A DNA stretch of 64,000 nucleotides from Corallium rubrum (taxonomy: Eukaryota > Cnidaria > Anthozoa > Scleralcyonacea > Coralliidae), in assembly GCA_964035015.1 (NCBI GenBank), contig OZ036007.1:62001-126000 (forward strand). The letters run 5' to 3'. Of this stretch, positions 1-12,613 are shown piece after piece; the stretch's first letter is position 1, and every line of letters begins with the position of its first letter. The position numbers and the translations under genes were made by a program. The notes under the pieces are model-generated. The model had not been told where the DNA came from. It ran no database searches and saw nothing but the letters and a program-made list of their open reading frames with translations.

Positions 1-632
1 CTTGAAGCTTTTAGAAGATCACAAGTGACTTTAGAACAGTTATTAATCAGACATATGGCTGAAACTTACAACTGCAGATCTTGGCGGCGGTAAATCTACA
101 CTAAACGGTGTTGAGCTATTTACAGTATATTTCGATCTGGGTAAATATTCCGCTGTCTCGATCAAGACAAACTGATTATCAACGATTTAAATGATTTATT
201 CGATTTTAATACTGAAAAGTATTACTCATGCTCACAATCTGATAACTTGGTGACTATTGAAAACTATCTGCAAGATGAGCGAGACATAAACAACGTTGAA
301 GACAGAATTGACAACTTGCAAAGTCCCTATAATCGCATTAAAAAATATACTTATATCGCTTTAATTTTTCGCTCGAGTGTAACGTGATCATGCAACACGT
401 ATTTTCGATAAGCATTAGATAGCGCCGGCGCAAAGCACAGCCTGAAAATGTCTGCTTGTGAATTATAGTTAAACATCTCTGCCCAGCGCTTATCAATGTT
501 AACACTTCAAACATGGAAGGGAGCCACGTTTGCCATTGGACATCAGATGTGGTAAAACTCCTGAAAATTTGTCTACCAGCTCCCCATCAGGTTATGCAAC
601 TAACGTACTGAGCGACTTCGGGCTGCCTTCGA
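1..632. other. Unassigned left edge with a possible gene fragment
   Basis: I recognise no gene. Positions 145-387 (+) form an open frame of about 80 codons without an ATG, rich in Asp, Asn and Leu, ending in TGA. It could be an internal exon or chance. It lies outside the tandem duplication that starts at 633. No splice signals strong enough to decide are visible. Confidence 0.25.
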
Positions 633-909
633 CAGTGCCCGAGTAACGTCGAACAAGGCTCAATCGATTGTGTCTGCTATCACACACGAATGACTGATTT
701 TCCGTTTTCTCCCACATACGTGTGACGTCATTGCTTAAAGTGCATAGCCTATTGAGAATGGGATAAGATATGCAAGGCGTGTAAAAGCCTTTCATTATCT
801 TAGGTCTTCTTCCAAATACAATCTTAATAAACTGAAAAGCATTTCGTTTCATAAGCACTTTTAGTAGTCCGACAATGGCAGATTATTCCACGACGACCCA
901 AGTACAATT

Positions 910-1052
910 ATCATTTATAGACCTGGAGCGAGGGGAATTCGATGAAATATTACCCCTCGGGATGATATATCCCGAGGGCGAAGCCCGAGGGATATATCAT
1001 ACCTCGGGGTAATATTTCATCGAATTCCCCGAGCGAAAGGTCTATAAATGAT
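910..1052. repeat. Fold-back hairpin with non-pairing internal motifs (copy 1)
   Basis: The arms ATCATTTATAGACCT (910-924) and AGGTCTATAAATGAT (1038-1052) enclose further inverted arms: GGGGAATTCGATGAAATATT with its complement, then ATGATATATCCC with its complement. At three levels short motifs (GGAGCGA/GAGCGAA, CCTCGGG/ACCTCGG, CGAGGG/CCCGAG) keep the same orientation on both arms and cannot pair. The loop is near 983. Confidence 0.85.
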
Positions 1053-1362
1053 ATATTATATCGAAACATATTAACCTTTCCAAAAAAAGCTTAAATAATG
1101 TTAATAAAGTTCGCTTAGCTTAACTTTTGTCCGCTTTTCATTGTCTGTTTCCATTCTGTTGTCGTTTCAAGGCTTCTGGATGCATTGTTTCTTGCTTTAT
1201 TTGTATTCCTTGAATCCTTATTTTCTTGTAACCTAACAATCTTCTTATCAACATCTGAATGTTCAGGCGAAACGTTTTCTTGTCTCGCCGAACTCCGCCA
1301 TTGTTGACAGCTTCGTGATTCGTGCGTGATATTCACGCGTGGTACACGAACTCGAATACCCC

Positions 1363-1462
1363 GGCCACAGAGGCGTATTCGACTCGAATACCCCGCCACA
1401 GCGGGGTATTCGACTGTGGCGGGGTATTCGATTCGAATACCCCTCTGTGGCGGGTAATTCTA
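1363..1462. repeat. CGAATACCCC/GGGGTATTCG short inverted repeats
   Basis: Clustered inverted copies of a GGGGTATTCG word mixed with CCCGCCACAG/CTGTGGCGGG. Shorter versions occur in units 2 (about 9628-9690) and 3 (about 21971-22033), so repeat number differs among units. No coding content is seen. Confidence 0.6.
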
Positions 1463-2747
1463 CGATAAATTAACTGGTCACGTGGTACAAATCAAGCTCT
1501 CTGACTGGACAATTTACAGTTGAGATATAATATTAGTATTTGTCAACCAAAGCAAGACGTTGTATAATTTGCAGTCCCAAGAGTAATCCCAACACCGTCC
1601 TCGTTGCACATACAACGTCAACAGAAGCGTTTTTACGTTTTCAAGACAACGTTGTGGCAAAAAACCAGCAAAAGTTATTACTTTACTTAGGCGTCAATCC
1701 ATTATACGTCATGTTGTCGAAGCTATGGCTGCTTTTTAAAGATCTTACAAAATACATTAAACATACAATATACGATGTCCTGATCCACGGTTTCTTTTAA
1801 ATGCATGCAGCAACTTATTTGCCGTCGTCATCCTAGCTTTCTTAATAAGGTTCCTAGTATCTAATAATCACGACAGTCTGTAAAATAGGAAGTCAGTTGG
1901 ACCCATCAGTCAAAGAGGGCGGAAATTCCTTGGAGCGAAAGAAAAAGCCATTCACAGAATGGAGTTATGGCAGGCTGCAGGTGATGGCGAGTTGAGTAAA
2001 GTGAAAGAACTCATTGATAATGGAATAGACATAGAAGAAAAGGGAGGATACCTCAAAGAAACTCCTCTACATGCTGCCTCCCTGGATGGTCACCTTCAAG
2101 TCGTACAGTACGCGGTTACTGAAGGGGCAGCTATTAATTCTCATGACAAGAACAGCAAACAGCCGCTACACTGCGCAGCTCGTGAAGGTAACTAGAAATG
2201 CTCAAATATTGATTGCTCACAAATCAGAAGTCAAAGCAGGAAACGAAAACATAATACAGTGGAACCCCTGGCCGCTTAATAGGGGTTGGCCGCTTAATAG
2301 GGGTTCAACAGAAATTAGCACAAGGTGCGGTAAAGATGTCATTTTACTGTTATATACAGACACATTTAGAGGCTTGTTATTTACATATCACCATTGTCGT
2401 GAAAAATACTACAACCAGTACTGTGTACGGTGTCGTCTTTAAACTTGCAATAAGGTCCCATATTAACAAAACCATCAAGTAAGTATTTACATTACAAAAG
2501 GCAGACGGCAATGTCAAAACCGTAAAGAAAGCATAGCGCTTTACTTAAAAAAGTGATGTACGCGCGTCTGCCCCTTTGGACCACGGAGCTGCAACGCATA
2601 CATCAGATCGCTGGATTTTCCAAGGGACAATGCAAGTTCCTGGTATCCAAGAAACTGTACGAAGTTCCATGTGAATTCCATTCCATAGGAACAAATTTTC
2701 CATTGCGTGGTTAGAAACAAACTTGGAAAACAAGGATTTGAACTTAA

Positions 2748-5700
2748 TGAACACGGTCGTATTTTAATTATACAAACTGAGACAGAGGCATTGATTGTAA
2801 TGAATTGTGGCAAAAGGAGATAGCGAGGAAGTAACTGAACCGGGAGGAGTGTGTTCTGTCCGGCGGCCTAAAATGGGGAGCGCCCATTTTAGAGACATTG
2901 ACGAAGTCTGAGGGGTGCTCAGCACTTGTAAGGTCAAAAAATGCCTCACCGCATCCAAATCCTTCACGTGGGTGAAGTGTGTGAGGCACAGCACTTCTGT
3001 GAAGTGATAAGGATGACAGCACTTCCTGCCGCTCATTTATTAGATAATTAAATTATTACATTTTTTTTTTTACTATTATAATTTCTAAGTATAGAGTAGA
3101 CTATTTATATGTTGTTACAAAAGGGGTTGTGGTGGGTGGGATAAAAATCCCCGAAAACCTTAGACTGCTATTTTACAGAACGATTTGAGTGAGCTCTCTG
3201 ACTGTGAGTCCGTGATAGAATGACCACCGTCACCCTTTGCCGCATTCATTTATATCATTGCCTCAAGGAGGAATTTTGTTTTGATAAGGGGGAATCTTTA
3301 GATAAAGGTTTGGGTTCGGCTTTATCCATTTTGGCACATGTTTTTATGCACTTTATTTATCTGGCTTTTGCATCTGAACTACACTTAATGATCGCTTTGA
3401 GGCAGGAGATACATTATCTCTTACTCCCTCGCATTAACCTAAATTTATTAATAATAAATTTCTAAATTAATGAACACGGTCGTATTTTAATTATACAAAC
3501 TGAGACAGAGGCATTGATTGTAATGAATTGTGGCAAAAGGAGATAGCGAGGAAGTAACTGAACCGGGAGGAGGGTGTCCTGTCCGGCGGCCTAAAATGGG
3601 GAGCGCCCATTTTAGAGACATTGACGAAGTCTGAGGGGTGCTCAGCACTTGTAAGGTCAAAAAATGCCTCACCGCATCCAACTCCTTCACGTGGGTGAAG
3701 TGTGTGAGGCACAGCACTTCTGTGAAGTGATAAGGATGACAGCACTTCCTGCCACGAATTGAACGCAGTGATAATCCCCCCACTGAAGGTTTTGGATTTG
3801 TATAGTAGTAAAAGTGTTTATCTTAATCTAGTAATAGTTAGAAAGTAGAAATATTTATGGACTTGGATTAGGAGTACTGTATATAGTTCGATAATTGCTA
3901 CAAATGTAGTCAGTTTAACATAATGACCGCAGTTGACGCTAGTTGTACTACCTAAGTGTGAGACGAGGCTTGGGGAAAACGTGTGTTAGGCAAATACCGA
4001 CACTCAAAGCTTACTTGCTGGAATGTCAGGAAGGCCAGAAAAAACCTGACGCTGGTAAAAACCCTGTGGGAAAAGCCAATGACAGGAAAAAGTTGGGTGG
4101 AGCCAAGACGAAACCAGCAGCTTCTCCACAAAGCAATTATGTTACAAATTTTGTGCCGAGTGTCAATATCTTGCGAAACAACGCCAAGCAATAGTTACTG
4201 TAATAGAATGCATCACCTAGGAAATTGGTTCTTGATTATTATTGGATTTGTAATTTTTACACATGGTTTGTTGAGTACTGTCTAGGGGTGACGATCGATC
4301 AACGATAAAATAGAATAGGCTATTGCGGAACTGAACAAAAATAACGCCGTGCGTTTTGCGTCAATTGCGGTTGTGTTCTGAACTTGCGTGAGTGTCTCAG
4401 GAGAGTCTTTGCTTTAATCTCTGTGTATCGCCGTGGCAACGGGCCTTCTATCTTGGCTTGTAATATTAACTGTCATCTAATATTGGTATAAACAAGAAAA
4501 AGGGGACAAAGCAAAGCAGAGCAAAACACAGGAAAAACACGCAAAAAACCCCAACAACAACAACAAAGGAAAGGGTTGTGCAATAACAGATCGTAAGAGG
4601 GTGAAACAGAAAGAAACTAATAGGCTGGGACTCTGCAATGACGTCGCCGATCGCCAAGGTATAAATATTATCAAGGCGCGCGCAGAGACATTTCTTTAAA
4701 ATTGTGAAGCGGCACTGTCACTGTGCCGTTCCGTATCATATCTTGAATTATGTCAAACAACAGACATGCTTTTCGATAATTTCCATTAGCAGGACTTTCG
4801 ACGGTCTTAGTGATATTCCTTCGTCCGGTAGCCGCCGCATAACAAGTTAAAGTTGGGTTTGAACTGCTGGATATTTTGAGAAACAGATGATGTTTGGTTT
4901 GTTGTATCTGGGCTTGTAGCCGAGGGTAATGAATGACAATAAGACCTCGAATGGGGCAGTTATGCCGTTCATGGTCATGCGTTGAAGGGTTTAGTGTCAG
5001 AAATTAACGCGTTAGATGAGAACCATTGAAGGATATCGAAGGTTTCGAACAGTTGTGAGATTGCCTCATTATTTAAATATATACTATTCTTTTCTTTCTT
5101 TTTGTATCCTTATATTTATCGTCGACTGACCGAGACTGGAGTGGCTGTCGACAAGTATTATTAAGCCGGCCGAGCCATTTGACCGCATTAAGTTATTCTC
5201 GAGGTCTAGTATTATAAAGGAAGAAATTTAAGGACGAAATCCCAAAGTTCTCGCGATGTAAAGACACAAGTATATATATGCTAGGGACGGGAAAGCAAGG
5301 AACATACTCACAAATACTTTTCGCTGATGCGGGTCTTGTGGTTGCATACCAGAGCCTTCAGTTGTGATGGTTTGCTTGAAAATGACAGGCGATTGGATTT
5401 CATTAAGCCGGGGACCATGCAAGTCAGATGAATTATAAAAATCCCCGAAAACCTTAGACTGCTATTTTACAGAACGATTTGAGTGAGCTCTCTGACTGTG
5501 AGTCCGTGATAGAATGACCACCGTCACCCTTTGCCGCATTCATTTATATCATTGCCTCAAGGAGGAATTTTGTTTTGATAAGGGGGAATCTTTAGATAAA
5601 GGTTTGGGTTCGGCTTTATCCATTTTGGCACATGTTTTTATGCACTTTATTTATCTGGCTTTTGCATCTGAACTACACTTAATGATCGCTTTGAGGCAGG

Positions 5701-5760
5701 AGATACATTATCTCTTACTCCCTCGCATTAACCTAAATTTATTAATAATAAATTTCTAAA
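2748..5760. mobile_element. TTAA-flanked tandem pair of related elements
   Basis: Comparison with unit 2 gives the exact insertion, with TTAA at 2744-2747 and 5761-5764. Inside are two elements with the same ends. The first (2748-3466) and second (3471-5760) each start with a 283-bp block beginning TGAACACGGTCG and end with a 326-bp block ending AAATTTCTAAA. They are separated by one TTAA (3467-3470). The first has a 110-bp middle, the second about 1.7 kb (3754-5434). No terminal inverted repeat is visible. TTAA targeting is typical of piggyBac and Kolobok; the missing inverted repeat leaves the class open. No transposase was recognised in the longer middle. Confidence 0.7.
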
Positions 5761-5857
5761 TTAAAGAGCCTATAAGTTATTGTAGACCATGCACTGGTTC
5801 AACAACAACGGAAGACCGGGACAATAGCACAACTGCACTACCGTTTATCGCCAGGAC

Positions 5858-6849
5858 CAGGGCGTCTATAAGATAGGGCGGTGAAACGCCAATCTGACGT
5901 ACTGAAACATGTGTGATGCACTTTAGGCAAGGGGCGAGCGCGGTCAACTGCAAATTTTGATCAAAACAAAAAATCCATGTGAAATTCAAGGACGTTTATT
6001 AAATCTCTTATAATGCTGCAACTATTGACTCGATTGTTGGTGTAAGTTTTTTGTTTTGTTATCCATACGTTGTACTGTTCATATAACATGGTGGAAGGCA
6101 TTCTTAAGTATAAAACAACTAAAATTTCCAATGTCTAATTTTGCTCCACGCATAGAACATTTTAATTATTTCCTAACACAAAAACGAGCCAGAACTTAGC
6201 TTTTTTAAATACATGTCTGGAAGGCATTAAACTTTATTCCTCTCAAATTTCATTGCGCAATTTTTTTAGCTTTTTTAGCAATAGCCTGTTGATTGCAGCC
6301 TAAAAATTTGGTTACAGTTGAGAAATTTTCCTGGCTCGAATGTTTTGAAAATGTACGTATTTGAAAGGTAGTTAAGCGTCTTGTGGTCACTTTTATATTT
6401 TTAATCGACAGAAGAATACATGGTCTTCTTACCGTATGATCATCCTTCACCAGAAACCAAACTATAAAGAGGAAATGTGAATTATCTTCCAGCACACTTT
6501 CCTTTCGTTCATCATGGCGGCTTCCGCAGTTCCAACTCGCACTCGTTTTGTAAAATATTTAATAACTTGCCGTGGCACCAGAACTTAGCTAATCCAAGGA
6601 CGGTTACTCCATTAATAGATCTCTCTTTGGTATAAATATTGTTACTTAATTTTTTGAGCTTTTTTTGCTGCATGCGAACAAACAGGTCGCAAAGGGAAAA
6701 AATATATTTGGCAGACATTGCTAAAGACGCGCGAGGACTGGGGCAGGTAAATAATCTCCTTCAATGTTCGAATATTCGGGGGCTCCCGCGCATCACACAT
6801 ACTTCAGGGCACACGGCTCGTTTCCCCGCCCTATCTTATAGACGCCCTG
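5858..6849. mobile_element. hAT-type miniature element (992 bp)
   Basis: Inverted ends of about 31 bp begin CAGGGCGTCTATAAGATAGG. CCAGGAC flanks both sides (5851-5857, 6850-6856) and occurs once in units 2 and 3, which confirms the insertion. An 8-bp duplication GCCAGGAC with one lost G is equally possible. The CAGGG start and 7-8 bp duplication fit hAT. No transposase; interior ORFs are short. Confidence 0.75.
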
Positions 6850-7603
6850 CCAGGACAGGACGGAAATACGTCACGAAGATAATAAATGAAAGTGCGTCTA
6901 AATGTTTTTATCAGTCGTCACCTTTTATTTAATTTCAGACTCTTTTCTGTCATCGCCTTTTTCAACACAAAGTAAAACGTCTTATTATTCAATTCTTGGT
7001 GGCCGTTCAATAGGGGGGAAACCTTAGCGGGACGGCCGTAAGGTGGCCGCGGCCGCTTAATAGAGGTGGCCGCTCAATAGGGGTTATGGTTACAGTATTA
7101 CACTAGGAAAAAATTCGGGACTTTGACAACTGGCCGCCTAAAAGGAGGTGGCCGCTTAATAGGGGTTCCACTGTAATGCTCCTTTATTTTGCTTTCGGTA
7201 AAGGACATACAGATATAGTCAACTATCTTATTGAAAACGAAGCCGATGTTCGATGTAAAGACAAAACCGATTGCTCTCCTCTTCATCTTGCCAGTTGGCG
7301 TGGTCATTTGGAAGTTTTGAAGCTATACTTCTTATTAAAGGAAGTGACTTGCCATCTAGAGACAATGATGGCAATACTGCACTTCATTATGCATGCTTAG
7401 GAGGACATATAGCAATGGCCGACTATCTTCTGCAGAATGGTGCTGAGATAGATTCTCGAGACAAAAATGGATTCTCGCCTTTTCATAGAGAATACCATGC
7501 TACTAAATTACCCATGGTGCAGCTCATGATCAGCAAAGGTTGTGATGTTACATCCAAAACTAAAGATGGCAGGTCTGGTCTCCAAATAGCTGGGGAAAAA
7601 TAG

Positions 7604-8020
7604 AAAGTCAGTCCTTTTCATAACCATTTAAGATAACTCAAACTGGCCAGACAATGTGTAAACTGACAGGGTATTTTTGTGTTATGTTTGTTTTAATGAT
7701 TTATACTACATTGTCTCTTTTAAGTCAACTTACTTTAATTAACAAGACGCCCGCCAGGCGTTAACTCGGGCTACTTAATAGTTGGCACTGGGCAATGGTA
7801 CAGGCTGGTATGAGAAGATTATGCTATGCAAATAATACAATACGCCATGATTCTAAACTGTGTGCTAACAAATGCTATTAGAATAGGTGTCAAGAAAAAT
7901 TTGAATTTGTTCAACATAATTATTAAGGTGTGAATTCTGTGCACACAAAAATTTATCAATCATTTCCTGTAAACATTATGCAACTATTAAGCCTTTACCT
8001 GAAGGAACAAAGATGAAGTA
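7604..8020. other. Downstream flank of ankyrin copy 1
   Basis: Non-coding sequence shared by all three units (11891-12307, 24234-24650). It contains AT-rich stretches and no recognisable gene, RNA or transposon ends. Confidence 0.5.
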
Positions 8021-8218
8021 GTGTCACAAGGGCTGTTCTGGAACCCAACACGTGGAAAGCGCTCAAGGGGCCGCCCAACAACAACATATATAGATCAGCT
8101 GGAAACAGACACCGGCCTAACGAGACAAGAACTACCCAGAATTATGGAAGACAGGAACGAATGGAGAAAACTCATCAAATTAGTGCGAGTGCGCTCGAAT
8201 AGATAGATAGCTAGATAG
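8021..8218 (+). pseudogene. LINE ORF2 C-terminal fragment (copy 1)
   Basis: Encodes GKRSRGRPTTTYIDQLETD followed by an MEDRNEWRK-like stretch. This is the familiar extreme C-terminus of RTE/Jockey-like non-LTR reverse transcriptases (RGRP...DR..W). It ends in a GATAGATAG tail, as expected for a LINE 3' end. Heavily 5'-truncated. Confidence 0.75.
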
Positions 8219-8326
8219 AAGCCTTTACCAGGCAAGATTACCAGGAGGTCTTCACTTGACAAATAAAACCATGTGCCATTAGCCAGAGTAAAAGTAAGAA
8301 GTTGGTAAATGGCAACCATGCCAAGA

Positions 8327-8898
8327 ACAAAACTAAGAGCATTGCCCTAGGGTCGCAAGGTCGTTGGTTCAATTCCTGCCGGAAGGCCCGTGTAGTTGCA
8401 TTTTTCGCAACTGGTCCCGGTTTGGTCTTAAAATGTATATATTCTACACTCGAATTTTCCTTCACCCAAAATCCTTAGTACATGCTATGTAATCGAGTGA
8501 AATGCCCAATATTACTTATAATATACCCAATTCTCTCCTGGCATTACCACCTTATTTTATATACAGAACTCGCGATCAAGCTCTCGGCAACGCCCTTCGT
8601 GGCTCAGTGGTCAGAGCATTGCACTAAAATCGCAAGGTCGTGGGTTCAATTCCTGCCGGAAGGCCTGTGTAGTTGCATTTTTCGCAACTGGTCCCGGTTT
8701 GGTCTTAAAATGTATATATTCTACACTCGAATTTTCCTTCACCCAAAACCCTTAGTACACGCTAGGTAATCGAGTGACATGCCCAATATTACTTATAATA
8801 TACCCAATTCTCTCCTGGCATTACCACCTTATTTTATATACAGAACTCGCGATCAAGCTCTCGGCAACGCCCTTCGTGGCTCAGTGGTCAGAGCATTG
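8327..8898 (+). repeat. tRNA-derived SINE, tandem copies (array a)
   Basis: A repeat of about 280 bp whose head looks like a tRNA gene: A-box-like TGGCTCAGTGGTC and B-box-like GGTTCAATTCC, with partial acceptor pairing GCCCTTC/GAAGGC. The body has TGTGTAGTTGCATTTTTCGC and an AT-rich tail. Heads or partial heads start near 8337, 8589 and 8869. The B box is an internal pol III promoter element. Not a tRNA gene: stems mismatch and anticodon-loop letters differ between copies. Confidence 0.8.
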
Positions 8899-9175
8899 CA
8901 GTGCCCGAGTAACGTCGAACAAGGCTCAATCGATTGTGTCTGCTATCACACACGAATGACTGATTTTCCGTTTTCTCCCACATACGTGTGACGTCATTGC
9001 TTAAAGTGCATAGCCTATTGAGAATGGGATAAGATATGCAAGGCGTGTAAAAGCCTTTCATTATCTTAGGTCTTCTTCCAAATACAATCTTAATAAACTG
9101 AAAAGCATTTCGTTTCATAAGCACTTTTAGTAGTCCGACAATGGCAGATTATTCCACGACGACCCAAGTACAATT

Positions 9176-9318
9176 ATCATTTATAGACCTGGAGCGAGGG
9201 GAATTCGATGAAATATTACCCCTCGGGATGATATATCCCGAGGGCGAAGCCCGAGGGATATATCATACCTCGGGGTAATATTTCATCGAATTCCCCGAGC
9301 GAAAGGTCTATAAATGAT
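9176..9318. repeat. Fold-back hairpin (copy 2)
   Basis: Same sequence and architecture as the hairpin at 910-1052, carried by unit 2. Both arms and all same-orientation bulges are kept. Confidence 0.85.
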
Positions 9319-10278
9319 ATATTATATCGAAACATATTAACCTTTCCAAAAAAAGCTTAAATAATGTTAATAAAGTTCGCTTAGCGCCTTAATTAGCTTA
9401 ACTTTTGTCCGCTTTTCATTGTCTGTTTCATTCTGTTGTCGTCTCAAGGCTGCTGGATACATTGTTTGTTGCTTTCTTTGTATTCCCTGAATCCTTATTT
9501 TCTTGTAACCTAACAATCTTCTTGTCAACATCTGAATGTTCAGGCGAAACGTTTTCTTGTCTCGCCAAACTCCGCCATTGTTGACAGCCTCGTGAATCGT
9601 GCGTGACAGCTTCGTGAAACGTGCGTGGCGGGGTATTCGACTCGAATACCCCGCCACAGAGCGGGGTATTCGAGGTTATACCCCGCTGTGGCGGGTAATT
9701 CTACGATAAATTAACTGGTCACGTGGTACAAATCAAGCTCTCTGACTGGACAATTTACAGTTGAGATATAATATTAGTATTTGTCAACCAAAGCAAGACG
9801 TTGTATAATTTGCAGTCCCAAGAGTAATGAGTAATGATTCATTTAACGTCGTAAACACAGGATGTGGTTGCTCAATCATCCGAGCCAGAGGCTCATGTTA
9901 AAGTGCACGACATAAGCTAAGACCAACGTCAACTGAAGCGTTTTTACGTTTTCAAGACAACGTTGTGGCAAAAAACCCAGCAAAAGTTATTACTTTACTT
10001 AGGCGTCAATCCATTATACGTCATGTTGTCGAAGCTATGGCTGCTTTTTAAAGATCTTACAAAATACATTAAACATACAATATACGATGTCCTGATCCAT
10101 GGTTTCTTTTAAATACATGCATACATGCAGTAACTTATTTGCCGTCGTCATCCTAGCTTTCTTAATAAGATCCCTAGTATCTAATAATCACGACAGTCTG
10201 TAAAATAGGAAGTCAGTTGGACCCATAAGCCAAAGAGGGTGGAAATTCCTTCAAGCGAAAGAAAAAGCCATTCACAGA

Positions 10279-11890
10279 ATGGAGTTATGGCAGGCTGCAG
10301 GTGATGGCGAGTTGAGTAAAGTGAAAGAGCTCATTGATAATGGAATAGACATAGAAGAAAAAGGAGGATACCTCAAAGAAACTCCTCTACATGCTGCCTG
10401 TCTGGGTGGTCACCTTCAAGTCGTACAGTACGTGGTTACTAAAGGGGCAGCTATTAATTCTCATGACAAGAACAGCAAACCGCCGCTACACTACGCAGCT
10501 CGTGAAGGTAACTAGAAATGCTCAAATATTGATTGCTCACAAATCAGAAGTCAAAGCAGTAAACGAAAACATAATACAGTGGAACCCCTGGCCGCTTAAT
10601 AGGGGTTGGCCACTAAATAGGGGTTCAACAGAAATTAGCACAAGGTGTGGTAAAGATGTCATTTTACTGTTATATACAGACACATTTAGAGGCTTGTTAT
10701 TTACATATCACCATTGTCGTGAAAAATACTACAACCAGTACTGTGTACGGTGTCGTCTTTAAACTTGCAATAAGGTCCCATATTAACAAAACCATCAAGT
10801 AAGTATTTACATTACAAAAGGCAGACGGCAATGTCAAAACCGTAAAGAAAGCATAGCGCTTTACTTAAAAAAGTGATGTACGCGCGTCTGCCCCTTTGGA
10901 CCACGGAGCTGCAACGCATACATCAGATCGCTGGATTTTCCAAGGGACAATGCAAGTTCCTGGTATCCAAGAAACTGTACGAAGTTCCATGTGAATTCCA
11001 TTCCATAGGAACAAATTTTCCATTGCGTGGTTAGAAACAAAGCTTGGAAAACAAGGATTTGAACTTAAAGAGCCTATAAGTTATTGTAGACCATGCACTG
11101 GTTCGACAACAACGGAAGACCGGGACAATAGCACAACTGCACTACCGTTTATCGCCAGGACAGGACGGAAATACGTCACGAAGATAATAAATTAAAGTGC
11201 GTCTAAATGTTTTTATCAGTCGTCACCTTTTATTTAATTTCAGACTCTTTTCTGTCATCGCCTTTTTCAAAACAAAGTAAAACGTCTTATTATTCAATTA
11301 TTGGTGACCGTTAAATAGGGGGGAAACCTTAGCGGGACGGCCGTAAGGTGGCCGCGGTCGCTTAATAGAGGTGGCCGCTCAATAGTGGTTATGTTTACAG
11401 TATTACACTAGGAAAAAATTCGGGACTTTGACAACTGGCCGCCTAATAGGGGTTCCACTGTAATGCTCCTTTATTTTGCTTTCGGTAAAGGACATACAGA
11501 TACAGTCAACTATCTTATTGAAAACGAAGCCGATGTTCGATGTAAAGACAAAACCGATTGCTCTCCTCTTCATCTTGCCAGTTGGCGTGGTCATTTGGAA
11601 GTTTTGAAGCTATACTTCTTATTAAAGGAAGTGACTTGCCATCTAGAGACAATGATGGCAATACTGCACTTCATTATGCATGCTTGGGAGGACATATAGC
11701 AATGGCCGACTATCTTCGGCAGAATGGTGCTGAGATAGATTCTCGAGACAAAAATGGATTCTCGCCTTTTCATAGAGCATACCATGCTACTAAATTACCC
11801 ATGGTGCAGCTCATGATCAGCAAAGGTTGTGATGTTACATCCAAAACTAAAGATGGCAGGTCTGGTCTCCAAATAGCTGGGGAAAAATAG
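10279..11890 (+). pseudogene. Ankyrin-repeat gene copy 2, frameshifted
   Basis: Pieces at 10279-10576 and 11461-11890 encode the same repeats as copy 1. Substitutions such as TPLHAACLGGHLQVVQYVV look closer to the ankyrin consensus than copy 1 does. The frame breaks at the same positions as in copies 1 and 3. The 884-bp transposon between the pieces has no further insertion here, so this copy shows the ancestral arrangement. Confidence 0.85.
10577..11460. mobile_element. TA-flanked non-autonomous element, copy 2
   Basis: 884 bp between TA at 10575-10576 and TA at 11461-11462, with ends CAGTGGAACCCCT/AGGGGTTCCACTG. The right end lacks an 18-bp block that copies 1 and 3 have, while the left end has two copies of the block. 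Confidence 0.8.
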
Positions 11891-12307
11891 AAAGTCAGTC
11901 CTTTTCATAACCATTTAAGATAACTCAAACTGGCCAGACAATGTGTAAACTGACAGGGTATTTTTGTGTTATGTTTGTTTTAATGATTTATACTACATTG
12001 TCTCTTTTAAGTCAACTTACTTTAATTAACAAGACGCCCGCCAGGCGTTAACTCGGGCTACTTAATAGTTGGCACTGGGCAATGGTACAGGCTGGTATGA
12101 GAAGATTATGCTATGCAAATAATACAATACGCCATGATTCTAAACTGTGTGCTAACAAATGCTATTAGAATAGGTGTCAAGAAAAATTTGAATTTGTTCA
12201 ACATAATTATTAAGGTGTGAATTCTGTGCACACAAAAATTTATCAATCATTTCCTGTAAACATTATGCAACTATTAAGCCTTTACCTGGAGGAACAAAGA
12301 TGAAGTA

Positions 12308-12505
12308 GTGTCACAAGGGCTGTTCTGGAACCCAACACGTGGAAAGCGCTCAAGGGGCCGCCCAACAACAACATATATAGATCAGCTGGAAACAGACACC
12401 GGCCTAACGAGACAAGAACTACCCAGAATTATGGAAGACAGGAACGAATGGAGAAAACTCATCAAATTAGTGCGAGTGCGCTCGAATAGATAGATAGCTA
12501 GATAG
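12308..12505 (+). pseudogene. LINE ORF2 C-terminal fragment (copy 2)
   Basis: Identical in unit 2 to the fragment at 8021-8218, including the GATAGATAG tail. Confidence 0.75.
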
Positions 12506-12613
12506 AAGCCTTTACCAGGCAAGATTACCAAGAGGTCTTCACTTGACAAATAAAACCATGTGCCATTAGCCAGAGTAAAAGTAAGAAGTTGGTAAATGGC
12601 AACCATGCCAAGA

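Larger units (their letters stand above)
2257..7173. mobile_element. TA-flanked (Tc1/pogo-like) non-autonomous element, copy 1
   Basis: The ends CAGTGGAACCCCT and AGGGGTTCCACTG are inverted and flanked by TA (2255-2256, 7174-7175). The subterminal zones carry repeated GGCCGCTTAATAGGGG words: two at the left end, several at 7050-7165. No transposase is present. The two later insertions inside it (2748-5760 and 5858-6849) explain its length; in units 2 and 3 the element is 884 bp. TA duplication plus CAGTGGAAC-type ends fit the Tc1/mariner/pogo group (family knowledge). Confidence 0.8.
1959..7603 (+). pseudogene. Ankyrin-repeat gene copy 1, frameshifted and split by a transposon
   Basis: Coding pieces lie at 1959-2256 and 7174-7603. 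The first starts MELWQAAGDGELSKVKELID and shows ankyrin signatures such as TPLHAASLDGHLQVVQY. The second continues with GKGHTDIVNYLIENEAD, SPLHLASWRGHLEVLK and TALHYACLGGHIAMADYLL, giving about six repeats. Near 2193-2215 two single-base losses break the frame, and another shift lies near 7322-7340. A TA-flanked element (2257-7173) sits within a repeat; ignoring it and one TA, the frame on both sides agrees. Such repeats are generic protein-binding modules; in cnidarians they often join Death or ROCO domains. No promoter or poly(A) signal was identified. Because all three copies share the frameshifts, the gene was already dead before duplication, unless unrecognised introns explain them. Confidence 0.85.
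633..8898 (+). repeat. Tandem duplication unit 1 (enlarged by insertions)
   Basis: First of three direct copies of a unit that begins CAGTGCCCGAGTAA. In order it contains a hairpin, an ankyrin pseudogene split by a TA-flanked element, a LINE tail and SINE heads. Subtracting the TTAA-flanked insertion (2748-5760 plus one TTAA) and the hAT-type insertion (5858-6849 plus 7 bp) leaves about 4.25 kb, matching units 2 and 3. Around 1575-1615 unit 1 differs from the other two, which share an extra stretch (9825-9925, 22165-22265). Units 2 and 3 are therefore the closer pair. Confidence 0.9.

Noticed and set aside
2764..3036. Minus-strand ORF repeated at 3487-3783 as a gene
   Set aside because: Conserved only because it lies in the duplicated left end block of the TTAA-flanked elements; no domain and overlapping frames equally open.
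8589..8662. Functional tRNA gene
   Set aside because: A and B boxes are good, but acceptor and anticodon stems mismatch, the anticodon loop differs between copies, and the sequence is the head of a repeated SINE.
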